Below are positions 11,337 through 22,662 of a DNA stretch of 64,000 nt, one piece after another (the stretch's first letter is position 1; each line of letters begins with the position of its first letter). A model generated the notes under the pieces. The model had not been told where the DNA came from. It ran no database searches and saw nothing but the letters and a program-made list of their open reading frames with translations. A program made the position numbers and the translations under genes. This stretch comes from Gigaspora rosea (taxonomy: Eukaryota; Glomeromycota; Glomeromycetes; Diversisporales; Gigasporaceae): assembly GCA_003550325.1 (NCBI GenBank), contig QKWP01001214.1, positions 43,271 to 107,270 of the forward strand, in the 5' to 3' direction.

Positions 11337-11639
11337 AAATAAAAATCAACCACTATAAAATGGTTAAGTACAAACTATAGGCTTAAAGTTTTAATAACAT
11401 CATGCGCCTTATAGTCTTTAAAAATAACAAATACAGCCATTACATTCTCTCATATACGTACGCAAAAGCAGAAAACATTTAGACTTTTAAATATTTAGTA
11501 TATGCTTTAGAATCGATTCCAAAATTTAGAATTGATTCTAAAATATGAAATCGTTTGTAAAAACAATTAAATCGTTTCTCCGGAAATGAGAATCGATTCT
11601 AAGTTCGATTAACGATTTAACCGATTTTTAAAGAAACGA

Positions 11640-12480
11640 TCTACAGCCTTACCAATGGTCTTTAGCAATTACAAATGTTTTAATAAATTAACTTAATACC
11701 AAAATCATAACATTCTCGTGTAATAAAAATAATGGTTCTATAACGTTGATTGACAGATTTGTAATCGAGAAATTTAGCAAGCTTTTCAGATTCATTGCGA
11801 TATAGAGACGAATATTCTTGTAACTCAGTCATTTTTACAGTATAGATCGATTTGACGAATGAAATTTCAATTTCAGTTACATTTTTTTTATAAAATTATT
11901 TTTATTGCTTGATAACAATTAGATTTTAAGTTAATTTTAAATCCACATATTAAGTGGAATTTAAATTCTCTAATCAACCGCGTCAGTTTAGAATTCTATT
12001 ACAACATTACAACACAAGTTGATTCGGAATCAATCTGAATTTTAATTCTCATCTTACAAGAGATACAAAATAATTTATTTACATGAAAGAACTTCGATAC
12101 AAAGCATACAAACCAAAGACGAAACATTAATTTTGTCATTTTATGACGTATTTATGCGTTTTAAATGAAAGAATCCCATTATATAGCCATTGTATTATGT
12201 GGTTTGAATCTACATTATACAATAAAAGATAGAGATACGATTGAATAAGAAAATGGATAAGTGATCGCATCTCTAATAAAGAACTTTACAAATCATTCTC
12301 GTCATGTGATTCACTCTATTAGTAAAGTTTTTTAAAAATTACATTGTATTGAAATTTTATTAATTCACTATATAAAGAGATGAGATTTTAAATAGACTGG
12401 CTTGAACTGAATCCTACTATATTGGAATTTGAATTCTAAAAACGAATTAAACAGGAATTGAGTAATTAAACAATGCTTCA
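11640..12480 (+). repeat. Duplicated block 1, first copy
   Basis: This block matches 34265-34967 plus 38047-38235 in the same orientation, with scattered substitutions and small gaps. Shared landmarks include CAATGGTCTTTAGCA, TAATAAAAATAATGGTT, GAATATTCTTGTAACTC and TCACTATATAAAGAGATGAG. No intact gene is visible in it. In the second copy the block is split by about 3.1 kb. Confidence 0.85.
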
Positions 12481-12830
12481 TTTTATTTTAACAAAATCTA
12501 TCATTATACTATCAAAAGTTATTGACAAAATTTTTGTACCTATATCCATGCCCGTGCCAAATTTTGTGTCTATACTTATGCCTGTGCCTAAGGTTTTGTG
12601 CATACGCTTTTGTAGGCATGGACATCTTGTAGACCTCTAGTCAGTAACGCCCAGATGATACCGGTAATTTACTAAAATATAGTTGACTAATCTTATTTTT
12701 TTAATGCAGGTCTAGCTTCGATGAGCTCTACCCTAAATTTTGCTCCGAATTAGTTTCGCGACTGATCTACGTATTTTGTTTGAAATATAGCAAAACAATC
12801 TTTCTACAATGCTTGATAGACGTATTCTAT
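12481..12830 (+). repeat. Duplicated block 2, first copy
   Basis: The sequence around 12515-12820 matches 42240-42480 in the same orientation. Shared landmarks are ATTTTTGTACCT, CATGCC..TGCCAAATTTTGT, TATGCCTGTG, AATGCAGGTCTA and TTTCGCGACT. In the first copy it follows block 1 directly; in the second it is about 4 kb away. The 330 bases after it, up to 13160, hold only a rearranged upstream region of the kinase. Confidence 0.75.
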
Positions 12831-13160
12831 TTTATGAATTAATTTATTTGTTACCATGAGTTATAATGAATTTTTTTTGTACCATAACTAAGCCCAGATT
12901 AATATAGGTGGAGTTAGTGTGAGGTTAAATTTAGAGTTAAGATTAAGGTTAGAGTTAAAATTATACAAAATCGCAACACAACAGGGTTATCCTAGTAAAA
13001 TTTTGAGTTGTGTTTATAAAATATGGTAAAATCACATGAGTCCGGAAATAGAAATGTTGTTCCTCAATTTACCCACATGAGTTTCACTAGTTTCTATTTG
13101 TAAAGTAAATATATTCTCACATGTATACTTCGTCAACCCTTTTAGAATTTCAGTACTTAA

Positions 13161-14511
13161 ATGTCAAATTGGATTGAAAAAAAACTATATTACGTTATTC
13201 CAGCATGATTCTTTTCAAGACTGGAAAGTAATTGGTAGAGGAGGATTTGGCACAATTTACAGTGTATACTCAAAGATGCAGAAAAAACCGTAGCTTTAAA
13301 GTGTCTTCGTCATAATTTCACTAATGATAATGGGAATAAATTTATTCAAGAAGTATTAAATATTTTATAATACAGTATTGCAGTATCTTTTTTTTTATTT
13401 ACTTTATTTATGTATTCTTATTATAATATACATACTATAAGGTTAAAAAAGTTATTAGATTTACTCATCATGATAATATAATACAGTTTTTTGGAGTAAC
13501 TCAAGGTTTGTTAATTTAATCTTATGAATTTGCTGCTAATAATTATTAATAATTTTGTGCACATAAGACCCAAAAAGCGAAACATACTATATGGTTCTTC
13601 AATACGCTAATAACAGTGACCTTCGTTGTTATTTAAATAATCATTTTTTGGAATTAAATTGGGCAACTAAAGTTAGAATGGCGAAAGAAATTGCTAGTGG
13701 AGTTAATTGCCTACACAATGCAAACATTGTTCATCGTGACCTTGTAGGATAATTTTATTTCGTTTTATTTTTTTTTGCTTTTGAATTATACAGTATTATA
13801 TTAATATTATTATAGCATAATAGGAATATTTTAGTGCATGACGGCAGAATGATGATTACGGATTTCGGCTTATCTAAATCATTAGAAAATAGCACAAAAT
13901 CTATCGTTGGTGGAATATGTGCTTATTCTGATCCACAATATCTCCAAAATCCATTCTTATATAAACGAGATAAACCTTCTGATATTTATAGCCTTGGTGT
14001 ACTTTTCTGGGAATTATCAAGTGGTGTCCCTCCTTTTAAAAATATAACAGATCAAACAGAAATATCATTGCGTGTAATTGCTGGTCAAAGAGAATCTCCA
14101 GTTAATGGAACTCCAATGGATTTTTTAAATCTTTATAATAATGCTTGGGATGGTAATCCGGATTTACGTCCCAGCATAGCTGAAATCCGTGATAAATTAA
14201 ATAATATAGCAATGGATAAAATTTATTATGGTGAAGATATAATAAATGAACATTATATGGTTCAGAGTCAACATGATACGTTTCTGAATGAACAAGGCAT
14301 TATCTCAAATGTTCAAGTTACGATTCCAAGCAATCTAGATATAGTTTCAAGTGAACAAGACATTATCCCAAAGGTTCAAGATACGATTCCAAGCAGTCTA
14401 GATATAATTTCAAGTGAACAAGACATTATCCCAAATGTTCAAGATACGATTCCAAGCAATCTAGATATAGTTTCAAGTGATGCAGATCATGAGGCCACAA
14501 CAACGAAATAA
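13161..14511 (+). pseudogene. TKL-type protein kinase, copy 1, with broken first exon
   Basis: The exons line up with the intact paralogue at 44978-46334: 13161-13352, 13442-13505, 13568-13743 and 13816-14511, with GT-AG introns at matching places. Exon 1 has lost 11 bases near 13177 and one base near 13274 relative to the paralogue. The total of 12 restores frame, but the stretch between is shifted and hits TGA at 13206. The glycine-rich loop (GRGGFG) and the VALK lysine are therefore not in a continuous frame. Later exons are open and keep HRDLHNRN (catalytic loop), DFG, CAYSDPQYL (activation segment) and PSDIYSLGVLFWE. The tail holds degenerate repeats of about 22 residues (SSEQDIIP..QDTIPSNLDI). 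It is a probable pseudogene unless an alternative start supplies the N-lobe. Confidence 0.85.
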
Positions 14512-14615
14512 ACACTGATTATAACCATGTATTATATAGTTTATTAATAAAGACAATAAAAATTGCGAGTTTTATCAATGACAATAATATATAGTTATTG
14601 GATGCGAAGCAGCCA
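14512..14615. other. Short spacer with a hairpin
   Basis: This is a short A+T-rich spacer between the kinase and the recombinase element. At its right edge, GTTATTGG (14594-14601) and CCAATAAC (14613-14620) form an 8-bp stem overlapping the element end. Confidence 0.4.
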
Positions 14616-16633
14616 ATAACGGAAATTATCCGGTAGTTACTATTGATCATGTTACCCATATTAATACTATATCACGGTATATCAATTTTTATTGCACTAT
14701 ATCAGTTCAATACAATAAGCGGGATTATAATTTTAATTCAATTTTTGCTTTAGCTATAGCGGTTACAAAATTATGAAAATGCAAGTAACAAACTATTTAA
14801 ATACAAATAGCAAATTAAAATGCAAATAGCAAATTATTATAAATACGAATATATTAGCAAATTATTGAGAAGGCGATGTAAAATAATAATGATTGTGATG
14901 AATATGATATGTAACGTTAGAATGATTATTATTATAAATATTTCCTTGAGATGATTCGTTAAATTCTTCAAATGATTCGTGTGAAGATGTAGTTGATAAA
15001 GTCATGCTTTCGTTATTTTTAATATTATTAAATTGTGAATCTAAAATTTGATTATTAAATGTAAATAGTTAAATTTTAAATTATTTATACTGATATTAAT
15101 AAAATATACCTTGTAATATTTTTTTTACAGTCTGAAAAGTTGGTATCACATTAGCTACTTGTGTAGTAGCATTCGTAAGTATGGCTTTTTTAGTAAGTAA
15201 TGGATTAATTTATCTAGATAAATAAATAAAGATTATTGAAAATAGTATCAGTATTAGAATTATATAAATAAAAATATATAATTTAAACCTTGCGAATCAT
15301 CATAATTTGCATTCGGCATAATCATTCTAGAAAGATCTCCAAGTTTATTTATTTGAATATTATTCTTAGGTCTTTCATATTGTTGAAAACCTGTTTGCGA
15401 CTTGTGTCGAGAGATCGCCATACATTCATAATCACTAGCACCGAATAATTTTAATAATTGAATTGTCGTTTTACGTCCGCTTTGATTTGTTATTTTACGA
15501 TTAGATATATCAATTCCAGATGCAATTACAATATAGCGAAGATATGTTCCAAGTCTTTTTTCTCCAACATGTTTATCCTTGTACCAAATTTGTTCGTCTA
15601 AAATATCTTAAAAATAAAACATATAATTTAATAGTATAATTAAAATAAGTTTATTTTATTATAATAAGAAATGGTTTAAAAATTTAAATTACCTTCAGGA
15701 TTTCTATCAATAGCTTGTAGATAAAAATGTGGATTTGCACATTAGGTCGTTTTGAAAAGTACTTGTCATACATATTATTAATATGTTCTAAATTTGGAAT
15801 AGATATTTGATCAGCTTGTCCTGGATTATCAATTCCACGTTGATTAGTCTTAGATTTATAAATCACAATATCATAACCTCCGACTTGACATTTTTGAAAG
15901 TGATCTTTTTCGAGAAAATAATGTTCACCTCCTCTTAAAGCAAAGAACAATGCATTAAAGAAAAAAACTCTATTGAATAGTCCCCACGGTGTATCCGTTG
16001 ATGTACAGTTATGTTTTAAAATATGGAGACATTCGTCAACTGTAAGAGATTCAGTACCTTTCGTTTCACCTTTGCCTTTAGCACTAAGCCATTTAAATTT
16101 TCCGTTTAGGAGTGTATTAAGAGTTGGAAATTGTTGCTTGTCACGAATATTAATTCCTTTTAATGATGAGTTTTCAGTAATATAACATTGAAAAGCAGCT
16201 ATTGCTGAAAGAACTGAATTCACAGAATTTTCTTCTTTATCAGAACGCTTTGCATAAAAAAAAAGTGAATCAAGTTTGATTCAAGCTCTTTGGGGTCTGA
16301 AATAGTTTCAATATTACTAGCTAATGTATATTCTTTACAATGGTCGTTAAATTTTTTTAACTAGTTGGATTTAGAATGTTTTGTGTTTTTTACAGTAGCT
16401 TGATCAATAAAGAAAGAAATACGATCATCAGGTTTATTTAATAATATAGATTTATTAGCTTTTGGCATTGCTACGAAGAAATAAAATTTTTTTTTAAAAA
16501 ATTACAAAAAATATCTCATCGTTAAATTTATTTACTGTATTTTTGTTTTGAAATTACATCATTTTAGTTAAAATGTATTACGTAATTAATATGGGTAACA
16601 TGATCAATGACCACTACCGGATAATATCGTTAT
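14616..16633 (-). mobile_element. Crypton-type recombinase unit bounded by inverted repeats
   Basis: The left end reads ATAACGGAAATTATCCGG and continues to GATCATGTTACCCATATTAAT. The reverse complement of the right end reads ATAACGATATTATCCGG and continues to the same GATCATGTTACCCATATTAAT. Together they make a terminal inverted repeat of about 48 bp with few mismatches. The pair brackets exactly one gene, a DUF3504/Crypton-like tyrosine recombinase on the minus strand. Known Cryptons usually lack long inverted ends, so this arrangement is unusual. No target duplication is clear, and a palindromic repeat begins at the right border. Confidence 0.65.
14862..16468 (-). pseudogene. Crypton-like tyrosine recombinase (DUF3504, ZMYM/QRICH1-like C-terminal domain)
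   Basis: The start is the ATG ending at 16468. Exon 1 runs to about 15693 and contains LSAIAAFQCYITENS, KGKGETKGTESLTVDEC and FFNALFFALRGGEHYFL, the RGGE carrying the first catalytic arginine. It also contains YKSKTNQRG and YFSKRPN, then CANPHFYLQAIDRNPE in another frame. Exon 2 (15597-15289) reads EQIWYKDKHVGEKRLGTYLR, SNRKITNQSGRKT, ISRHKS and QQYERP. It thus keeps the second arginine and the terminal tyrosine. The family normally has NHSGRKT, so the catalytic His is Gln here. The C-terminal exons (about 15213-15110 and 15050-14862, ending in a His/Tyr-rich tail) are tentative. Breaks are a stop near 16373, a frameshift in a T/A run near 16255 and another near 15743. It would cut and join DNA if active, but is very likely inactive. 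Confidence 0.8.
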
Positions 16634-16778
16634 CAGGTAGAAAATGTAGATGACATTGGGTCAGCATCATTTAGCGCCATTTGATTGACTCAGATCATGC
16701 CACAAAGCGGCATGATCTGAGTCAACAAATGGTCGCTAAATGACGCTGACTCAATATCACCTACATTCTACCTGATAA
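16630..16778. repeat. 149-bp fold-back palindrome
   Basis: It begins TTATCAGGTAGAAAATGTAG and ends in the near-complement CTACATTCTACCTGATAA. The arms match almost base for base to the centre at about 16704 (GGCATGATCTGAGTCA and its mirror). No coding sequence or target duplication is visible. It abuts or overlaps the right inverted repeat of the recombinase unit. Confidence 0.85.
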
Positions 16779-17868
16779 CTATTAATTATTTGTAAAATAA
16801 TTTCATTATCTGGCTGTGAATTTAATATATCAGCCTCTGGGTCCCAAAGGGACCTGGTGTTATCCGGTGGTTTACGACGATTGTGCTTGCTAAATAGCTC
16901 AAGTTTTTGGTAGTGATTACGTAAGCCGCCAAATAACGAAGTTATTTGACAGATGATGCAATCACTGCCAAATAACTAACAATACTAATCATACATATCA
17001 TACTTTCATCACTGATCTGATTATAAATGTATTAGTAAAAGTAGCACTATATATCAGATGGACAACGAAAATTATATTTAATTTTGATCGTATATATAGT
17101 TAATGTAAACTTGCAAAATTCAATTTTTATATGTAACCCTTTTTAATAATTAGAGTTAGAGTAAGCACTTTTTTCGAGTTGGGATTAATAGGAAAAGTAA
17201 CTTTGTCTGACAAATTTTTTCTTTAATAGCCGTACTACTATCATGATTTCAGTATGTCAGTCCTAATTTGTGTTTCTGTATTACTTTACTATATACTCGC
17301 AGGTAGCAAGATAAAAGCTGCCTCATTACTTACGCACCAAGACAGTAAATTATAATAGAAGTCATAATTGTTAATTCATTACAATAGCAGATAAGTCTTG
17401 CAACATATTTTTAACAATAGAATCATGACTATGACTTTAAATAGCTTAATTGATGATCCGGATAAGATCTGCAGAGTTACTATATTGGGACAATAGTAAA
17501 TTTTGGGGATAAGTACAACAGGAGAGACAGTCCTTGGTTACACAAACCGCAGATCACTCCAGAACATTTCCGAACATGTGACATAATTGATCGACCAATC
17601 AAAATTGAGAATTTTGAAATAATAAATTTATTAAAAACGAATAAAATCAATAATAAATCAGTAATAAATTGTAAATATGATATAATAAATCGAAATATGA
17701 TACATATAATTTTAGTTTTAAAATGTTTATATTGTGTATTCTACTAATGAATGTTAATTTATATAACAGATATCGGTTAAATAGTATGAATGTATGAATG
17801 TATTATATTGCGGAAATTCGAACGATTGAACTTCGGATAAATTAGACTTTTATATACTCGATAGAACA
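16779..17868. other. Intergenic stretch without genes
   Basis: I see only an imperfect hairpin at about 16917-16975, in which GTAGTGATT..GCCAAATAAC faces GTTATTTG..AATCACTGCC. Its CCAAATAAC motif recalls the end of the recombinase unit. The remainder is A+T-rich without features. Confidence 0.45.
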
Positions 17869-20335
17869 TTAAGAAATTTTTAAAAAAGATTCTTTAGCAT
17901 TTTCTAATTCTAATAAATCCTCTGGAATATCATCCACTACGTCATCTGCATTATTCGAATTATCATCAACTATAATTCCAAAGTCCTCTACATCCAGTTC
18001 TTTTTCGTCTAACTTTTTCTTTAAACTCTTAATAAGTGCATTGAAATTTTCTATAATTTTATCATTAAGATACTCCAGACATATTAAGCATTTAAATCGG
18101 CATATTTGTAGACAATGGTTATGATAACCATGTCCACATGCAAGAACAATACCATCCACTGAATAATTTGAATTTCTGCAATGCACATAATCACAAAGAG
18201 CGACTATACTAGGCTTTTTAGCAGTAACAAATCCTCGTGGAAGGTGACAATCGCTTACTTCATAACCTAAAGAAGGCAACTTGTATGTGTAAATATCATC
18301 AGATGAGGATTAATAATTGAAGGATACTTAAAATGTGATTGGTATATTTTCAAGAGCATATCTAAAAGATGCTTAGAACGCTTCCGAGAAAGAGTATCTA
18401 ACTTCTTTGGTGCATATGGATATTTAATTGAATTTACGAAGTGTGTCGAAATGAATTATCTTTTTTGTTTTGAAAAATACAATGCGCTTCCGTCCGTAAT
18501 TGTTCAGCTGTGAAAAATTTTGAAGTACGTTGTCGAATAATGCTGTGAACGATTTCTACAGGAAAATCACTTAAAGAATCAAGGTTATTAACAATCATAT
18601 TAAACATTGGATGATTGGTTTCCATCCAATAAAAAATGTCTAAAAAAAAACATTAAAGGGGCACGTTTATAGTTCCTCTAATTGAACCTAAGAAAGAGAT
18701 CGCTCCAGCAACGCATACAGGCTTCTTCGTAAGCATCCAGTCACCTTCTCGATGATGAATCGTATAGACATCTAATGCTAATAGAATTAAATTGCTTAGT
18801 AGATCTGTTAGATATAGAAATTCGATATTTTTGCAACTGCGACCGAATTTCAAATAGACGACATCTGCTATCTCTAACCATGCCATGCGCATAAGATGAA
18901 GAATTAGATCAATTCTCCATGGTCGTGGGTTATTACCAAGACTTTTTTTTGCTCCAAATAGCCTTTATACACATCGTTAAATAAAACTGAATTTTGTACA
19001 AAAATAAGCTCACGAGCATTTAAAGATACATGAAGGGGTCCCATCATTGGTAAGAATGATGTAACAAACGAAGGAATAGTTTCATTATTGAGAAGATACC
19101 GATGTGCAATAGCCTTGCGAATATAGAACTGACCCAGCCAATTGGCAATGATAGGAATCGCATTATTAAAAAGGTATTCTTGCATCGGCTCTTGGTTATG
19201 GACTACCCGAAGTGCATTCATATACCCAACTACACCTTTCAAGTCATTCTTAATAAAATTGAAGAGAATAGAATCCCGTATATGCTGATTATTAGTTTTG
19301 TTTTCTATTCTATCGTTATAACTATGTACCGTTAATCTATCTATGAGCTCATCTTCAGAACATATTTTTTTGCTATCCTGGCTACGAAAATAATAAGGAA
19401 CACCAAGATTTACAATAAAATCTTTCATCCAGGTGTCTAACAATTAATTCATAATCAACGATCTTTGGATTAATTGCTCTAATGCGTGGTATTGGCGATA
19501 TTTGATATGGATTCACTAGAATTGTTGACATGCTTGATGAAAAAGACGTAGTAGTAGTATCAGGTTGATGTGGAGTGTGGATGTTGTGATAATCATCAAT
19601 ATTTAGTACAAAAGCATTCTCTGAATGTTTTACAAGAGCCACCCCTACATGTTCCTCATGTGCATTAGATGTTCTTCTCTTATTACGATTTACTGATCTT
19701 GTGGTTAGAGTTACGCCAAGGTTAGCCATCGTATTAATTTCTTTATTACTTGCGCCTACTGAATCTAAATAATTTGCTATGTCAAACTTAAACTCATTAA
19801 TTTTTGAATTATGTAATGATGCAAGAAGATAACATATAAATAGCATTAATTTTTTCATACGATCCATTGTCTGTGAACTATGTTCAAGGGGCCGAGCTGC
19901 CAAACAAATTTGATCGAAAAATTCCTTCAAAAGCGGTTGAATTTTTCAGAACAATTGCTTCATCTCATCGAATGAATATATGGGCTCTTCGTGCCTTACA
20001 TATTCTCTTTCATAAAGAATTATTGCCAACATCTTGATGGCTTCTGAAAGGTCAATCTTAGTACTCTCCTCTTCCTCACGTGTGACTTCATTTTCAGCAT
20101 CTTCATCAATATTAGTATTTTTTGCTTACTTGGATAATTTATCTAAGGGATTTTTTACATTCATATAACAAATGTTACATAAACAAATAACTTCTTCCCA
20201 GTCTTTCTTCACCAAACCGTTATTCACAGCTTTCTTCCACATTTCACCTCCTAATGACCGAAATTTAGCCGAGTCAGTGGTTTGGCATGCCTCACAATGC
20301 TTCATTTCAGACATATCTTTGCTAGTTAATAACAA
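17869..20335 (-). pseudogene. Decayed member of a lineage-expanded fungal family with a RING-like C-terminus
   Basis: A continuous series of minus-strand blocks forms one protein of a large family of unknown function in mycorrhizal fungi. They are a Cys-pair block (HCEACQTTD..CLCNICYMNV, 20335-20126), an acidic linker, then MKEFFDQICLAARPLEHSSQ (19930). A linker with TPHQPDTTTT and IRAINPKIVD follows, then LTVHSYNDR, GYMNALRVVHNQEP, IIANWLGQFYIRKA and MMGPLHVSLNARE (19390-18950). After these come NNPRPWRIDLILHLMRMAWLEIADVV and METNHPMF..VEIVHSIIRQRTSKF. The C-terminal zinc-binding block is CDYVHC..VLACGHGYHNHC..CLIC (18200-18070), and the end is acidic. The family resembles DUF6589-type proteins and may be transposon-related; that link is only a recollection. 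Breaks are a stop at about 20129, one near 19950, frameshifts near 19405, 18945 (A run) and 18650, and more near 18430 and 18280. Confidence 0.7.
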
Positions 20336-20454
20336 AATAATTACATGAGATTAACTGGGATTAACGAAATACATTATAGTACGGTTCGAATACTTCAAGT
20401 TTAATTAATGTACTTAATCACGTTTCATAGTCACGATTAGTTACACAGATAGCA

Positions 20455-22150
20455 ATCAAATCGCCAACAATCACTTCACAGACATCAACCTACACCGACA
20501 ATCATTTTACCGACAAGCTTTTTTGACCGACACAAAATTCGCCGACACTTGATTTACTGACAAGTTCCTTTTCACCGACAAGTTGATTTTACCGACACAC
20601 ACTTCACCGACAGTTACATTTACTGACAAAATCAACTTACTGACAAGCTTATTTTACTGAAAATAGAATATACCGACAAGCTTATTCTACCGACAATACA
20701 ATTCATCGACAATACGATTTGCTGACAATACAATTGCTGACAATACAACTCGTTGACATATGAGACCACAGCAATGTAATAAACTACTAAGAATAATTAC
20801 GTATTATGCAATTTATTAATAATGACAACAAACATTGCACATTTTATTAATGATGATAATAATAATTATTGTTACGGCTGATGCTGAAGTTATGATCTAT
20901 TTGATATAAAATTTTAAAATTCGTCTTTGTCTTATAGGGTTAGGGTAGGGTTTGGGTATAGATTTCATATTTATAGAGTATACAGTGGCCTACCATAGTA
21001 ATGTGGACACTTTTTAAAAATTTGCATAAAGCTAAATAAAAAAGTTAAGAAGCTAAAAATAAAACTATAAATTTATTAAATCTATATCTTTTAAATAAAA
21101 AAAGATTAAAAAATTCTATGTTGTACTTTTTGAAATAGATAAGATTAATTAATATTGTGTAATGTTACACAAAGACGAAATTAGTAATTTTTAAAAAACT
21201 AGTTATTATATTTACTATATAATAAAAAAATTTTTTATTAAGTAAATTAAACTTAATAATTAAGTAAAATTTGTTCAGTATAACAAATTACATATTATAA
21301 ATTTTTAGAGATTTTTAAAAAATATTAAGCAAAACATTTTTATTAAATATAAAAGCTAAATTATTAAATAAAAATTGAAAAATTGCTAAATATGGTAATT
21401 TTATTACTATATATAGCAATTTAATGAAAAAATTTCAAAAAATTCTGAAATTTTTACAATATGTATAATTTGTTATACTAAACAAATTTTATTTAATAAT
21501 TAGATTTAGTTTACTTAATAAAAAAAATAATTTTTATATATACTAAAAATTAGTATTCAATTTATACTAAACCTATATTAAAAACTGGAAATCGACGCGA
21601 TTAAAATTTAAAATTTTTTTTAAATTTAATTATCTTAAAAAGTTTTGCATAGAATTTTATAATTTTTTTTTATTTAAAAGATATAGATTTAATAAGTTTA
21701 TAATTTTATTTTTAGCTTTTTACCTTTTATATTTAGCTTTATACAAATTTTTAAAAAGTGTCTACAATACCTTGGTAGGCCACTGTATGTGGATTTTAGC
21801 GGGGCTTATAGTTTCAAATCGAGACCCTATAACTTCAGCATCAACCGTGATACTTAAGGCATCTGGCGAATTGTTTGTCGGTGAATTGTTTGCCGGTGAA
21901 TTGTATTGTCAGTAGAATAATCTTGTCGGTAAATTCTATTTTCGGTAAAATGAACTTGTTGGTAAGTTGATTTTTGTTGGTAAAATTAACTGTCGGTGAA
22001 GTGTGTGTCAGTAAAATCAACATGTCGGTGAAAACATGCTTGTCAGCAAATCGAGTGTCAGCGAGTTATTTGTCAGTAAAAAAAGCTTGTCGGTAAAATG
22101 TTTGTCTGCGTAGTATTATGTCTGTAAAGTGATTGTTGGTAAAATAATAC
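20455..22150. mobile_element. Fold-back element with arms built of ACCGACAA subrepeats
   Basis: The left arm (about 20455-20765) is some 20 imperfect copies of TTTACCGACAA-like units with spacing of roughly 12-20 bp. The right arm (about 21840-22150) is its inverted counterpart, TTGTCGGTAAA, and the two align unit for unit. For example, CACACACTTCACCGACAGTT is mirrored on the right. Inside the arms a second inverted pair, GATGCTGAAGTTAT and ATAACTTCAGCATC, flanks the centre. The centre carries a Tc1/mariner-like MITE. No gene is present. Confidence 0.8.
20983..21785. mobile_element. Tc1/mariner-like non-autonomous element, TA duplication
   Basis: The 803-bp element starts CAGTGGCCTACCA and ends TGGTAGGCCACTG, with TA on both sides (20981-20982 and 21786-21787). 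The ends stay complementary well beyond 100 bp, through GACACTTTTTAAAAATTTG and GCTAAATA. The A+T-rich centre has no transposase. It sits in the middle of the fold-back element and is therefore younger. Confidence 0.9.
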
Positions 22151-22279
22151 GAATCCTAGTTATGCAGGCACTTCAAAAAAGTACTGTAAAAGCATATAAA
22201 AAATCTTTAATAAATTGTGTAACCGATCTGCAAATGATTGCATTGTCTCCCCTGTTGATAAGTACAATATAAATTTTTA

Positions 22280-22662
22280 TTATATGCTTCAATCTGAGCG
22301 GAGTCAAATAAAAAGTTTTTTTTATTAAGTTAAAGATAATGTCGATATATTGTAAGTTGTAGAGCTCGTCGATACGCATCTAATGGTGGTTAGATCATCC
22401 AAATCGGCCTAGTGGATAGCGAGTTATTATTAAAAAACGATTGGCCGGCTATATAAAATCTCTATGTAAACAATATTTGTTTACATAGAAGTCAGCCAAT
22501 CATTTTTTAATAATAACTTGCCATCTACTGGGCCGATTTGGATGATCTAACTACTGTTAGATGCGTCTCGATGAGCTCTACAACTTTCAATTAATCGACA
22601 TGTATCTTTAACTTAACAAAAAATGCTTTTCATTTGACTCCACTCAGATTGAAACATATAGA
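22280..22662. repeat. Large palindrome with arms of about 190 bp
   Basis: The left arm from TATATGCTTCAATCTGAG to CGATTGGC is mirrored on the right with few mismatches, ending CTCAGATTGAAACATATA. The centre at about 22471 is itself a palindrome (CTATGTAAACA..TGTTTACATAG). No gene is visible. It is probably a fold-back MITE. The following 370 bases to 23034 show nothing. Confidence 0.85.

Noticed and set aside
20470-20765. CRISPR-like array of ACCGACAA repeats
   Set aside because: The units are short, imperfect and mirrored 1.1 kb away, so they are arms of a fold-back element. The organism is also eukaryotic.
20936-20960. Telomere-like GGGTTAGGGTAGGGTTT
   Set aside because: Short and irregular, inside the fold-back element.
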